Below are positions 22,001 through 34,688 of a stretch of 64,000 nucleotides of DNA, one piece after another (positions within the stretch are counted from its first letter, which is position 1; every line of letters starts with the position of its first letter). This stretch comes from Trichosphaerium sp. ATCC 40318 (lineage: Eukaryota > Discosea > Flabellinia > Trichosidae), in NCBI GenBank assembly GCA_038496445.1, contig JALMLS010000369.1, forward strand, positions 62,001 to 126,000. The letters run 5' to 3'. Both the position numbers and the translations under genes were made by a program. The notes under the pieces are model-generated. The model did not search any database. It was not told the origin of the DNA and saw only the letters and a program-made list of their open reading frames with translations.

Positions 22001-25000
22001 CTATGACGACCAAGACATCGATGGCATATAAGAGTACACGGCTCTTAATGCACGTGAAGCAGAATCATAAGGTATCAAATCACTTTTTCATAATCAACCA
22101 AGGTAAATTCATAGGCAAGCTTGGAACGTACGAGAATAGAGTTTTGATAGCATACAGTGACTCTGATTTACCATATTCATGCATCTTATCTGTAATATGT
22201 TGAGAATAATCCTCATAAGCACGTGATATCTCTTGAAGAAATTGCTTAGTGGCCTCCTCTTTGTTTTTACCAGGACGAAATCTAGAGATAATAAAATCTT
22301 CTAGTTCAGCTGTAGTAAAAGCTCCTTCTATTGGTGGTGTTGCTTTAGTTAAAAGAGATAACATAGACATGATAAGAGGAGCATATCTCCGCAAACAGTC
22401 GTATGCCTCAGATACTAATTTCTTAAACATTTGATAGTACTCTCCTTTCTCACCTAAAACAAACCATCAAATCACGTGGGAACCTCAAAAAACCCGAGAA
22501 AATAATACGAAAAAAAAAACCTGAAAAAAAGGAATCGTTTAACTCCCTCTTAGCTAGCAGGCTAAAAATCAACTTTTACTTACCGCCTAATACGTCTACC
22601 ATTTCAGCAGTTATACGCATAGTCTGTGCTAACCCTTTCTTAGGGTCTCTACCAAGGATATAGCCGTAATCAATGTGAAACAAAGTCCCATCTTTTGTAA
22701 CCATTATATTCTCTAAATGTCTATCTCCAACACCAAGAAGGTAAGTAACAACACAATAAGCAGCCATTGATTTTGTAAAACGTGATTTTAAATCATTTAT
22801 AACTGTATCAGGATTTTGTTCATTCAAATAATTCTGAAGTGTTTTTCCATGTTCTTTGTTGATATTAAAGATAGTTATCGAATCCTTAACGAATTCTATC
22901 ATGCCTAAAAAGGTGACATGTTAGTTAATAGCAACCAAAGAAGAGAGAAGTGATAAAAATATACGATAAGGAAACACTCTAGCTCTTGAGATAACTCAAA
23001 CGCAATATGAATGTAAGACCTGTTGACTATAAATCAGCCAGAGCTGAATTAGGTCTCCATTACAGGTCTTGTAAATAAAATACAAAGATTTTACTCACTA
23101 TATAAATATGGTACTTTACAAATAGACAATCGTAAAATAAAGAGCAAGGGAAGCGTTTTCTGAACAAGAAAAAAATCGAGAAGAAAAAATCGTGAAAAAA
23201 AGTTAAACTATTTATCTTTCTTAGTACCTCTATCTGATCCAGTTGCAACAGCTTTATAAGATATAATAGGTAACTCAAGATTTTGTTTTTTCAATAACAA
23301 GTCCATAATACGTATAAGAGATAATATAATTTGATCTGTTCTAATATCTTCTTCCTTAAACATGAACCTTTGTTCAGATACAACTCCAGTGGAATCAGCG
23401 CATTCACAACGCATAAAAACAGGCTTTGTTGCGCTATCCATAACCTTAAGTGATCCCAAATCAAGGTTCACAACTTTAAGGCTTGGTAGAACAGGCAGAG
23501 AGTACTCTTGTTTAGGTCCAGGATTTAGAATACCCTTACGTCTTAAAAGTGTCTCTAGGCGCATTTTTGCTTTTGTTATATCTGATGTACTAGCAACGGC
23601 CTCCAGGCACGATATGAACTTCTAGATAAAATAAAGTGAATATCAAACAAAAACAGGGAAAAAGAAAAAAAAAAGAAAAAAAGAACAAAGTTGTGATACA
23701 AATCAACTCACTAGACTGGACTTTGGATATAATTATCCAAATCAACAGTAGTGGTATTAATAATTGAGTGCTTGCCAGTACACTGGATTAAAAAATCGAC
23801 ACTCAAAGAAATCGACACTCAAAGAAATTCGTAAAACAAAGCAATACACACCTGTCCATTATCGATAGAACGAAAATATGGATTGTCCGTTAGTTCGTGT
23901 CTCAGAGAACCAAGCTTATCCAAGTATTTATTTTGTTCATCTTCCATGATAACATTAAGCGTCCAATAAACATCGCTTGCAATCTCTGCACTAGAATAAC
24001 TCTGCAACCTCAGAAAATTTGATAAAGGTGCACTTTCTGGCTCGTTACCAAGAGCATAAACAAGAGGTAATATATAAGCTTCAATCTCTTGTTTAGGCGC
24101 CTAAACTCAACATTAATACCAATAACACCTCAGTATAACTTACACGACCAATACAGTTTATCAAGTACGTATAAACCTAAATAAAAAACAAAATGTTAAC
24201 AATTTGAAGACTTTGTTTTGTTTTTCAAAACAACTTCGTACCTTTTCGCTCTTTATCTTTATAGGTCCACAAATAAGTTGTATAGCATCACCAATATTTA
24301 TTTGAAATGATTCACGACAACGTCGACAACAAAGAGGATGTCTAAAAAGCTCATGTTAGAGGAATTACCAAAAAAACAAAAAAAACGCGTTTAATACCCT
24401 TTAATCGTTAGCCTTGGTCGCTCCATGAGGTCTTCGACTTCTCCAACCTAATTAATCAGTAAGACCCAAAAAAGAACCCATAGTGAACCACTATACCTGA
24501 ACAGGGTCATCCCAATCAATACTACGCATTAAACAAGATAACCATAAACAATGACCAGCAAAGTAATTTCTGTTTCTCCAAAGTATTTGTTTTTCCTTTT
24601 TTGTAAAAGTATGGCTAGGTAAACTATACTGTAACTCTCGGAACTCGGTAACTATAGAGTTAACAACATAACGCCAATCAGAAGAAACTTGTGAGAACCT
24701 CTGAGTCTCAGCAATATCACATTCTACGTAGAAACATAAGCGCAAAAAAAAAAAGCAAAAAAAACATTGAAAGAAAGTTGTACCAGCGTTTTCGATGATC
24801 AGTTTTATCACTGTGTAGATGTTTGTGTGATACTTATTTACCTTCTCATTACACTGTTTACATACACGCTGTTTCGGCCTCTTATTGCTAGTAGTAGGAG
24901 ATGCATAGCTCATCATTGATGAAGTTAATGAAACAAGAGATTCTTGCATAGATACTTTTATACTAGATGAACGACGTGGTAGTCTTAAAGATGGTGGTAG

Positions 25001-25595
25001 TTCAGCATAGAAGTTGGAGCATTCGTGGCAAAAGCACCTTTAGAAAAAAAACGTGTAAATAATACTTGTAGTGTTTTGAACGCGTGGTAAAGATATCTTA
25101 CCTGCCGCAAACTCTACAATGGTGTCTTTTGAGAGAAAATGTCAGTTGATTTGTTAGAAGGGATAAAAACTTGTCTGTAACGCGTACCGCCGCGTCCATA
25201 CACCAAAGGTGGAGTTACAACCAAAGCAATGTAGAACTTCGTTATCTTCCACCCATTTTTTAGCAGTTCCTGCAGGAAGTGAGATACGTTACAGATACCT
25301 ACTCGTACGCTCGTTTAATTGGCTGAGAAAACGATTTGTAGGTTGGTTCGCTCTCGCGCGAGCGTTGGTATCCTCCAGTACTGATTGGCTAGTACATGAA
25401 TAAGCATTTTGGTGTTTTCAGTTATTTAAACGTAAAAACCGCTAATTCTATGTATTATTCGTACGCCCATAGGTGCTCTGCGTCTGCAACGCGTATAGAC
25501 TTACTAGACTCCGTAACCTACAAGGCATCAACAAACTGTTACAAAGAATGCAATATTACTGTTGAATCAGGTTCGCTGTCTATCGAGTCCAGCAT
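22001..25595 (-). CDS. FYVE-domain phosphatidylinositol 3-kinase (Vps34-like catalytic domain)
   Basis: Minus strand, start ATG at 25595 (MLDSIDSEPDST), stop TAG 22001-22003, many exons. An N-terminal FYVE zinc finger runs from KKWVEDNEVLHCFGC through LKRHHCRVCGRCFCHEC to KQRVCKQC; it binds PI3P on endosomes. Then come a linker, a helical PIK domain (FLRLQSYSSAEIASDVYWTL) and a kinase domain with TDQIILSLIRIMDLLL, AYCVVTYLLGVGDRHLENIM and FHIDYGYILGRDPKK, typical of class III enzymes that make PI3P. The usual DFG is DYG here. The C-terminal helix continues after RFRPGKNKEEA. I see no C2 domain. A kinase that makes PI3P joined to a domain that binds it is not the usual Vps34 layout. Family call firm; extreme C-terminus less so. 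Confidence 0.85.
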
Positions 25596-25826
25596 AAACC
25601 TTTGTGCTGTCGTTTCGGTTGGTAGAATTCTTAAATAGGTATTTGAAACTAAGACGTTATTTGACTATTAATACACGACGTGTCGCATTCTACAACAGAT
25701 TGTACAGCTAAACGTAAAGTGTGTTTATTTTGTGTGACACTTTTTACTAACGGCTTGTAAATGCGGAAATGTCCAAACACAAGTATTCCACGCGTATTGA
25801 TGTTTAATGTGACCTGTAAAGTACGT

Positions 25827-26682
25827 TTACTTGACATTGTGTTTAGCCAACTTTGCAAAAAGAGCTTCTTTGTCTTCTTTTGCAGCATACCAGCATACTG
25901 CCTTCCATCCAAACTTCAAAGCAGCGTCCACATTACTTTGCTTGTTGTCAACGAATGCAACCTATTCACAACACTCTTAGAACAGATGCAAACTATAATT
26001 TACTTCACGAACCTCGCTCTTTTTTAAATCTGTACAATTTTTTCTTAAAGCAGTCATCACTGCTTCGTAGATATCATGAGATGGTTTAGCGCATCCAGCA
26101 GCTTGAGATATAATACACAAATCCTGTAACAAAGTCAATCCTGTCCAAAAAAAAATTACAAAAAAGACCACGTGCGCACCTTTGGAATGATGCTAAATAC
26201 ATCTAACGTCGATTTTTGGGTAGCAACAAAAGTATCAAACCATGTTGTAGCGTGATTACTACAAATGCCAATGGTGTAGCCATTTTTTTTAAGAGTTTTT
26301 GCAACATCCCATGTGTGCTGGTAAAAAAACGTTAACGCTTTTACTACAACGTATTTAACGTACAGAAAATGGTACTAATACGTTGCCAAGCTCTTTTTCT
26401 AGCGTCTCTGTTGACTCTTTTAATTCAGACTCTAAATTATTTAGAGTAATATTACAATGTTGCCACTGTACCTCTACCGCGTATATCATCCCAATACTGT
26501 GATACTGAATAGCCAGGTGTTGTTTTTAGTTTATTCCACAAGTCTTTATTGCGTGAATGCGTGGCAGAGATGTGTTCTCTACGATTTTCAGGGTATTTAC
26601 CCTTTATTCTGTCGAAAACGTCTGGGAATACGTCTGCACCCAACACACCACCAATATCAAATACAACACAACGTACAGCCAT
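25827..26682 (-). CDS. HAD-superfamily hydrolase
   Basis: Haloacid-dehalogenase-like phosphatase, about 230 residues from four or five exons. Start ATG at 26682, stop TAA 25827-25829. Motif I is VVFDIGGVLG, with the nucleophile Asp but Gly at the second acidic position, as in some members. Motif II is IGICSNHATTWFD, the motif III lysine lies in GCAKPSHDIYE, and motif IV is VAFVDNKQSNVDAALKFGW. A cap region lies between motifs I and II. The substrate cannot be told from sequence. It is divergently placed from the START-domain gene at 26801, with about 120 nt between the two start codons, so they may share a promoter. Confidence 0.85.
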
Positions 26683-26800
26683 AATACTAGTATAAAGAAT
26701 TGCTAAAACAAAGTGTAACGTCCGGCACTGAAAAAGTCAAACGTTAACGTACAACCCTTTGACGTCATTCACTGGATGATATTAAGCTTCGACAAGCGAT

Positions 26801-27864
26801 ATGGAACCTAACGCCGCAATTGTAAGCGGGTACAAATTACCTTCGTTAGAAGATTTTATTAACTTTCGCTCTGACGCTATTAAACCGTGCGAAGAGGTAC
26901 ACTGTACATGCTTAGAAATGATTTACCAACGGTCAAACTAACAACTGTAGAAATGGACCACTAGACACGACAGTGACGCAATTAGAGTGTGGGAAACAAA
27001 AGTACAACTCCCAACGCTGTTTGGAGAATTTCACTTACCTTTCGGTAGGATGGTACCGATACGACCGTACGCGCTCGTATTGTACTTGATGGCGTACCTC
27101 CAGCAGTTTTATACGATGTTCTACACGATCCTGAATACAGAAGCACTTGGGATTCAGCAATGCTAGAATCGAAGTGTATACAGCAAATAAACCCTCATAA
27201 CGCTATATCTTATTATGGCGGCAAGGCACGCTTTAAAAACGATTTTCGATCCATGACCTATCTTAACACTTTGTAGTCTCCTCTTGCGCTGTTGGCCAAC
27301 AGAGACTTTTGCACTTTACGTTCATGGTAACAATTCTTAAATCTCAACTTTTTTTAATGGTCTGCAGGTGGGTTAACAACACTCCAGATGGTCTTGAGTA
27401 TGTTATTATGAATCGCTCAGTACGCCTAAACAACTTTGTGAAAGCACGTTTCTCAGATTTTTACTCACAAGGTCGAAAACACGGATTGTCCAAAGAAGAA
27501 AGGCTTTGTCAGGTAAGAGACACCATGTCCAAATAATTTGTCACTGCTTACATTACGAAGGGCTATATCAAAGCGAACAGGATACTACGTAACTAAGCAT
27601 GGTGAATCATCTACAAAGGTTATTTACATGACAACATTTGAACCAAAAGGTACACGGATTTTGTTTTGAAGATTTTTTGTGCTAATAAGTTTCTTAGGGT
27701 GGTTTCCTAAGTGGGTAGTGACTAAAATATGTGAAATGTACGCTGTAGATATTGTAGAACGTACCACAAATGCATGTCAAAATTATGCGGTTTGGAAAGC
27801 AGAACAAAACACAAAAAAGCCTTGGTTAACACCAGCACCTTATTGGTGGGAAAGTCCTTTGTAA
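26801..27864 (+). CDS. START-domain lipid-transfer protein
   Basis: About 250 residues, one StAR-related lipid-transfer (START) domain, which carries a lipid in a hydrophobic pocket. Start ATG 26801, stop TAA 27862-27864, seven exons. Recognisable blocks: ARIVLDGVPPAVLYDVLHD, YRSTWDSAMLES, PLALLANRDFCTLRSW, GYYVTKHGESS and a C-terminal helix beginning PKWVVTKICEM, as in the family. The intron at 27226-27276 begins GCACGC instead of GT. No membrane or targeting segment is visible, so the protein is probably cytosolic. Ligand unknown. Confidence 0.85.
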
Positions 27865-28097
27865 ATACTCACAAACATGTACATAAATAAAGTCAGGTAT
27901 AAATAACAGAAACAACTGGAACTGACAATCTTTAACGTTGCATACTCAAGAGCTAACAACAGCCTAAGGCATTTATTGAGATGAATCAAAAGAGTTACAT
28001 GTCTAACAAAGCGCGTCGATAAAATAGTACTAAACAAAGTAGTTATCGAAACAAAAGTGTACATGTCTTGGGTTGCTGCGATAAAAAAGTAAGATCT

Positions 28098-29054
28098 TCA
28101 GAAGTATATATGTTGTGCATTACCCAATGACTTAATACCACTGGCTGTTATGGCCTCACAATACCACAGGTGAATTGTGTGCACACCAGCCAATGCCTTC
28201 AAACCGTCATCTGACACATTTGTACTTGATAAATCAATCTCATGAACACCAGCCAAAGCTTTAATACCCTCATCTGTTATTTGCTCACAACCCATCAAGC
28301 CTATTTTGTATACACCAGCTAACACCTTGATACCTTCATCTGTTACATTGGGGCAAAACCGCACTTCAATGGTGTGCACACCAGATAACGCCTGTAAACC
28401 TGCATCTGACACAAGTGTACCTGATAAAGTAATCTCGTGCACACCAGCCAATGCCTTTATACCTTCATCAGTAATTAATTCACAATTCTGTATGCTGATA
28501 GCGTGCACACCAGCCAATGCCTTTAAGGCTTCATCTGTAACATCTGTTTCAGATAAGTCAATTTTATGCACTTTACCTAATGACTTGATGCCATTGTCTG
28601 TTACAAACTTACAGCAATTTAAACTGATAGAATGTACTCCTGAAATTGCCTTCAAACCTTTATCTGTCACATTTGTACAAGATAAATCAATCTCATGAAC
28701 ACCAGCCAATGCCTTAATACCCTCGTCAGTTATCAACTTACATTCCCACAAGGAAATAGTATGTACACCTGCAAGTAAGAGCAAGTGACTGTCATTTACC
28801 CAAGATTCAGCTAAAAATATTGCTGTGTTCCACAGCAATGGACTTCCAGAAAGAAGTTCTACTTCTTTTTCGCTTTTGACTCTTATTTCGCCATATCCAA
28901 TATGGGTGTGAATTATATCTCGCAATAAGATGCACGTTTGGGCTGCACGAAGGGTAAACGAGCCTTGTTTGAAAATATGAACTATTAATTCAACTGGGAG
29001 TGAGACCAGGTAGTATGGGCGTCTAGCACAAGTATCTGTGCTTTCTCCTTCCAT
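28098..29054 (-). CDS. Intronless F-box/leucine-rich-repeat protein
   Basis: A single open frame of 318 residues, ATG at 29054. The N-terminus has an F-box (YLVSLPVELIVHIFKQGSFT), which in this family binds Skp1 in SCF ubiquitin ligases. The rest is about nine leucine-rich repeats of 22-25 residues of the type ITDEGIKALAGVHEIDLS, alternating with short ones reading VTDKGLKAISGVHSISLN. Repeats are very alike, implying recent internal duplication. No intron is needed, unlike most genes here. A second member is at 59214-60323. The repeat style resembles F-box/LRR genes I recall from giant viruses and amoebae, which is a recollection and not a search result. Confidence 0.88.
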   Translation of the reverse strand: MEGESTDTCARRPYYLVSLPVELIVHIFKQGSFTLRAAQTCILLRDIIHTHIGYGEIRVKSEKEVELLSGSPLLWNTAIFLAESWVNDSHLLLLAGVHTISLWECKLITDEGIKALAGVHEIDLSCTNVTDKGLKAISGVHSISLNCCKFVTDNGIKSLGKVHKIDLSETDVTDEALKALAGVHAISIQNCELITDEGIKALAGVHEITLSGTLVSDAGLQALSGVHTIEVRFCPNVTDEGIKVLAGVYKIGLMGCEQITDEGIKALAGVHEIDLSSTNVSDDGLKALAGVHTIHLWYCEAITASGIKSLGNAQHIYF

Positions 29055-29372
29055 TTCCTTACTAACAGCTCTAATGGCTACTCCGTTAGGCTTTGGTGCA
29101 GCAAGATATGCGTCAAGCCAGAAAAAAGACTAAACTATTATCACAAGTCAAATATTGTATTCTCAACAAACGTGATTCAACAGTCACTAAAAATAAACGC
29201 TCAAAGTCTAATAAATATGAAAACGATGCTGCCCATTCCAACGTTACAGCACGTACTGAGTCGAACAAGACATCACGACAATAAAAGTGTTCACATAACG
29301 GTTTTATCGTCCTCTTTCAAAGTGAACTTTTTTTTTTAAGTGGAGTCTTTTATTACAACACGTGAAGTTTAA

Positions 29373-31193
29373 ATGGCATCCAAATCACCTGGTAGCATTC
29401 TTCTTGATTTGCCATTAGACCTACTTGCACTAGTATGCTCTCATTTAACGTGGAAGCAAGTTTGTGTTTTGTCATCGTACGGGTTCAATTATCCTTTATA
29501 TTGCGTGTACATTAACGCTGTTGAAGCGTTTGTAGGGAATTAGTAACAATTTCAAAATCAAGCGGTTTCGTTCGCCCACAAATCCACGAGTGCATTGATT
29601 GCGCGTATGAGAACAAAGGGAGCGAAGTATTACAACTGCAGTTTGGGTTGTGGGGTACTTGGCGTTCACAGTGTATAAAAGAGCTTATTGTAGTTTAGGT
29701 AACGCTGTTGGCAAGTCTTTTTGGGATTGTCTAACTGCAGAACACTCAATAACGCCGGATGGCAGATTTAACAGCTTCTCAAAGCCGCTAATGGACAATA
29801 TCAATATTTACTACAACGAACAGCATCGTACGTTGCATCCGAGCACTAAAAACAACTTTTTTTACAAATGGCACGTGTGTACTCAACCACGCTTACTGAC
29901 AGGTACCTTTCTACCACGATGCGTGGCTGTACCCTCTGATGTAGTCATTGGCGAATCCCAACAATTGAACTGTGGAGATAGGTCCGTTTGACAAATAATG
30001 TCATCATAAGCACTTAAAGACAACGAAAAGGTATATGATGAACATGCCAAAACAAGAGTTTGATATTGAAGCAACAATGGATCTTTTGAGAAAACAATCC
30101 GAAGCATGCAATGCGCCAACTGCTATACAAATACTGTCTCACCTAGCAGAATCGATAGATTTAACAAGACTATGTGAAAGAGTATACGACACCTTTTGTC
30201 AGCTAGAAAAATTGTACATTACCTCAACACCAAAGTCATACAATGACTGGAACACAGGTATCCATACAAATGCTCACTATTTTTCTGTGCTAATTCGGAG
30301 TGCTAGGAAATACAATACAGAATGCTCATGTCATTTATGAGCTCAGTGATGCTGTACTACTTACGTCTCAACGCAAACTTTTTGAAATATGTGAGGATAC
30401 CCCGAATGGAATCAGAAATGATTGTCAACTTGTTGGTGCTTGCATGGCCGATTTGACTTCAATGTTTAGGTGGGCTGCAACTGGTGTTATTTCACTTTAC
30501 CTAACCAATACTTGACAGGTTTCCTAACCCAAAAGGAATGCGACAAAACTGGAGAAAAGTTCTCATGTCTTTGATGCCTTTCCCTAGACTCAAGTTTCTT
30601 GGTATCGGTAGTACATTAGCGTCAAGCGAAATACAATCACGTACGTATAATGTACCAGAATATAGATTAACGCAATTAATTAAGCGTTGTCTGTTGAAGA
30701 GTGCACTTCGTGTATTATGCGGAATGAAACTACTTTTTCTGATGCCACTGCTAAGATCCAACTTGCTAATAAGCTCAATGCATCTGCTGGATTGGCGCTT
30801 GTAAATTACCGTGGTAGCTTTAAAGATATTGAAAAAATACCAGATGCTATCAAAGCCCTCCAACAAACACTAGCGCCACCAGAAGATGCTTTCTCTGATA
30901 GTAATATTATACCTAACACTTGTCACGTGCCAAATATTTATACACGTGGTTCAGTATCATATATATTTAATTCTCAAGAGAGTGTATCTCCTATTACAAT
31001 GCTTAGAGATGCATACGAAGGGTACTCAGATAGACGAGAATCAGAAGTCACACAACAAATGAAAGGTAAAAAAAAGGTTTGCAATATGATTGTTGAACTG
31101 AACGTTATTTTTTTAGACGCAAGGTATGTACTTCAAGACTTTCCTGGTATGTACTATGGGTTTCAGCGAAACATGGACAATGGAAACGAATAA
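29373..31193 (+). CDS. F-box protein fused to a degenerate beta-tubulin-like domain
   Basis: Start ATG 29373, stop TAA 31191-31193, about eight exons. Residues 6-30 form an F-box (ILLDLPLDLLALVCSHLTWK). From about residue 60 the sequence follows tubulin end to end: GNAVGKSFWDCLTAEHSI, DNINIYYNEQ, FLPRCVAVPSD, DLLRKQSEACN, then FPNPKGMRQNWRKVLMSLMP, PFPRLKFLGIG, LSVEECTSCIM and LVNYRGSFKDIEKI. The nucleotide-binding parts are gone: the GGGTGSG signature reads HLAESID, the GAGNNWA loop is missing and DLEPG reads VPSD. So the domain keeps a tubulin shape but should not bind GTP or polymerise. Probable role, by inference: an SCF substrate receptor for a tubulin partner. The join near 29630 has alternative donors. 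Confidence 0.72.
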
Positions 31194-31446
31194 ATAGAAT
31201 TCCTTTTAGACCACGTTGGCCTTTGTTCTTGCAAAATACATCTCAATAAAAGAGGTAACCACCGCAAGAGGCAACAGTCTTACACATACCGTATTGAATA
31301 GCAATGAAGGGATGTACATTTTGTTTGCTGTTCTACAAGTGAGGCAAGAGAGCTAGTCTAAAAAAAGAAATTGTACAAGTTAGATTTCTTCACAAGTGTC
31401 AGTACAAGTCAAAATATTAATTACCAACTGTAAACTGCGTACGCCT

Positions 31447-33476
31447 ATGTCACAAGAGGTTGAGCTTGAGCGTTCCGATCTGGATGGCCAACTGGCTTCA
31501 AGTCTGAACGAACCACTTGTCGGCGCACCTCTAACAAATAAAGGCTGGTTTCATCCAGATGGCATCGTTTTTCGGTACTGAACGGCTTTTTACCCTGAAA
31601 TGTCAAATTGCTTTTACCATGTGCCACAAAACGCTCTTTTCATTCGTTTTATGCGCTTACATAAACATTGAGGGTAACCATACTGCTTATTATTTCATCT
31701 GTCGCTTATGGCATTTACTTTCCGTATGATGAGCTCCAAACACTCTCCAAGGACCTCTGCGAGGTACTAGAAGCCCACAATACGTCCAATTTAAGTAACC
31801 AGTAACCTAGGATCTAAATATTGATAAAACACGTTTTGGCACTCTGTACTCAGTATGCAAGCCTTATCTTTTATCTGGTTAACGTAACAACAAGGTGTTC
31901 TCACTGCCGAACATAGTTCTCGTATTTTTCGGCGGGTGGCTTGCTGATAAGTTTGGTGAGAAGATCCTTTTTTTTTCTTTCAATTTTCCAGGGTAGCGTG
32001 AGAAAATTTCGCTGATTTTTACCAGGGCTAAACTGGTATGGTCTGTGCCTCTACTTGCTTACAATTATTGGGAATTTGATTGTTGCTATTGCTTCATATG
32101 TCCCTGTGGACTTTGCATTCTATGTGATGTGTGTTGGACGATTTATCTTCGGGTTTGTAACACGCCTTTTGTAGACTCTACAACTCTTTTTAAAACTGTG
32201 TAGAATAGGCGCAGAGTCGTTTAATGTAGTTAATACCGCAATGGTAGTCCGTTATTTTAACAAAACACCGTGGCTTGCAGCTGCATTTGGATTGAATTTG
32301 TCGCTATCTAGACTCGGTAGTTTTACTGCAATATCAACTGGTAGTATAATTGCAACGAATCTTGGATCATACAAATGGACACTGTGGACAGGTAGGAAGC
32401 AAAAGGCCCTGTGAACCTTCCTTATATATGCTAGGTGTTTTTTTGGGTTGTGCTTGCCTTGTGATCCAGTGCGCCTATATAGCTATGGACAACTACGCTA
32501 GTAAAATAGTTGTAAGGGAAGAGCCTAAAAGAGAAAAAATATCGTTCAGAGAAATCTTCTCTTTTGACATTAGGTTTGGATTTATAAGCCTTATAACTAT
32601 GCTATACTATTCTGGTGTACTACCTCTTGTATCTACAGCAAGGTAAACTCAAAGTGAAAAACTTATATAGTTTCTGAACATAATCTTTTTTTTTTTTAGT
32701 GACTTTCTTCAAGACGAGTTTGAGTTTTCTCCTGAGACTGCTGGTTTTTACTCAAGCTCTATCATACTATGTACTATAATATTATCACCATTTATGGGAA
32801 AGTTCACAGATTGGTTTGGACGTCGTCCATTTATACGTAAGTCACGTGGTCTAACACAAACTTAAAAGTTAAACACCTTCAGTAATTGCTGGTACAATTC
32901 TTGTAATGGCATCACATTTTGCTCTGGGATACTTACATACAATACATCCTGTTGTAAGCTTTATTGGTGTCGGGTAAGATCACGTGATTTTTATTATTAA
33001 TTAAAAGTTGTCAAATAGAGTGAGCTTCTCTTTGGTTCCAGCTTGTTTGTGGCCAATGGTACCACTTGTAATTGATGAGGAGAATATAGGAACAGCTTAT
33101 GGTTTGATGGTACATTGCAACTTTTTGTATTCTTTTCTGTGTTCTTTGTGTTTATGTTGAAATAGATAGCAATACAGAGTCTCGGATTGACGCTTAATAA
33201 TATCATCGTGACTGCTATTGCTCAAGGTATGTCATGTTGTCAGTAAGTTGTGTTTAAAAAATGATAGGAGACTCAAAAGCATCTGATGATCCTTGTACTG
33301 GTCCAGAGGATGAGTATCAGTGGCCAAGAGCTTTCTTGTATTTCGTAGCTCTTGATGCATTAACATTCATGGCTTGCATTTTGCTCGCTTTGATAGATTA
33401 CAGAAGAGGTAGCACATTGGCTAAAACAGCCAAAGAAACTGAAGATGATAATGACTTTGTAACACAAACAGATTAA
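31447..33476 (+). CDS. Major facilitator transporter, MFSD1-like
   Basis: About 480 residues, twelve membrane spans, from ATG 31447 (MSQEVELERSDL) to TAA 33474-33476. The N-terminal cytosolic tail is acidic with an EPLVGAPL stretch that could be a lysosomal dileucine-type signal. Diagnostic blocks: VFFGGWLADKFG, CVGRFIFGIGAESFNVVNTA, FGLNLSLSRLGSFT, FYSSSIILCTIILSPFMGKF and LIDEENIGTAYGLMIAIQS. These follow the order in MFSD1, a lysosomal exporter of small peptides. About ten exons. Family assignment is by pattern; the substrate is inferred from animals. Confidence 0.8.
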
Positions 33477-34158
33477 AAACCTTGTTAATAACCAATCATC
33501 CATTAATTCGTCATTCATAAGATGGTTCGTAAAATCTATATGGGCAGTACTCCCGCACCTTTAGATGTAGTTTAAAAACAGAAACCTTGAATATTTACAT
33601 AAACTACAGAGATTGATTTCGTTGAGTTTTGACACGTGACTTTACTAAAAACAAAATAGAATCCATGTTTTGCGATTTCATTAGCAGCGAACAGTTTTGT
33701 TAGCTCACGTCAAACTCACCGAAAGCCAAAATATGTCGTAGAATTGTCTCTTTAGTATTAAACCTAACCAGTGTTGTTGTAAGTGGTTAAACTATCTTTT
33801 TTTTTAATTGTCACCCATCCTTCTCGTAACGGGAACAGAATTTTGGTAGTAAAGCGACAGATAATATTTGGCGAAAATAAAAGTAGCCATGGATGTAAGA
33901 TACTACAGTAATTTTTCTCCACTGTAGTTTAGTGACCCTTTTTTGAAACGTTTAGTGCACTTGTCAAAACTCATTGAAAGCCAACAATAAAAACTGGTAT
34001 CACTAAAACGTAAACTAGCAAGCTTTTATTTAGTAGAGATCGTTTCCATGTATTACTACACCTTTTTTCTACATGATATCACCTAGCGCGAACAATAAAA
34101 CACAACAGTTCGCTTAAGTCAGTAGTCACAAAAACAACAAACACTCAAATAGTAAGCA
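33477..34158. other. Intergenic region, no gene seen
   Basis: About 680 nt between the transporter and the discoidin gene, AT-rich, without a usable open frame or recognisable RNA gene. Confidence 0.5.
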
Positions 34159-34688
34159 ATGTCTGGTAACAAAAACAAATGGAAGCTTTTATGTTCTGCT
34201 CAAGGATTGGGCGCTGTAGTTACAGCATCTTCAAGTTTCGATACCAATCACATGCCAACCAACTCGGCTATTGACAGGGTTCCACCTCAAGTCTTCGCTC
34301 ATGGTTGGGTTGCCGGTCGTAGTGACTCTTCCCAATGGCTACAATTTTCCTTTGGCTTCAAGCCAGTCAAAGCAGTGTCAATCAGAACACAAGGTTCGTA
34401 GGGCACTACCTCAGCCAAAACAGGGTGAATAGGCAGACTGTTTTCTAATTTTGGCTAGGAAGAGGTGAAGCAGCTATGTGGGTGAAGGAATACACCGTAA
34501 GCACAAGCATGGATGGCCTTACTTGGACACCAGTCGAAAATAATCGTACTTTCGGTGGGAACAGCGACATGAAAGGACAAGTTGAAAACACTTTTGCTAA
34601 GCCTGTACTCTGCAGAGCCTTGCGTATTAAACCAACCTCTTGGCAAGTTCTCATTGCCATGAGGGCTGATGTAATGGTTAAAATTTAA
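34159..34688 (+). CDS. Discoidin (F5/8 type C) domain protein
   Basis: Start ATG 34159 (MSGNKNKWKLL), one intron around 34394-34459, stop TAA 34686-34688; about 155 residues, a single F5/8 C domain. Features: VVTASSSFDTNHMPTNSAID, QWLQFSFG, AVSIRTQGRG, WVKEYTVSTSMDGLTWTPVE and CRALRIKPTSW. No signal peptide is seen, as in the Dictyostelium discoidins, which are cytosolic but can be exported without one. Probably a sugar-binding lectin. It lacks the second lectin domain of discoidin I. Confidence 0.88.

Noticed and set aside
28306-28698. 130-residue plus-strand frame opposite the LRR gene
   Set aside because: It is the antisense reading of near-identical leucine-rich repeats.
30035-31193. The C-terminal tubulin half as a separate gene starting MMNMPKQEF
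   Set aside because: Splicing from GDR with a GTCCGT donor gives a continuous tubulin alignment across the joint, so one gene fits better.
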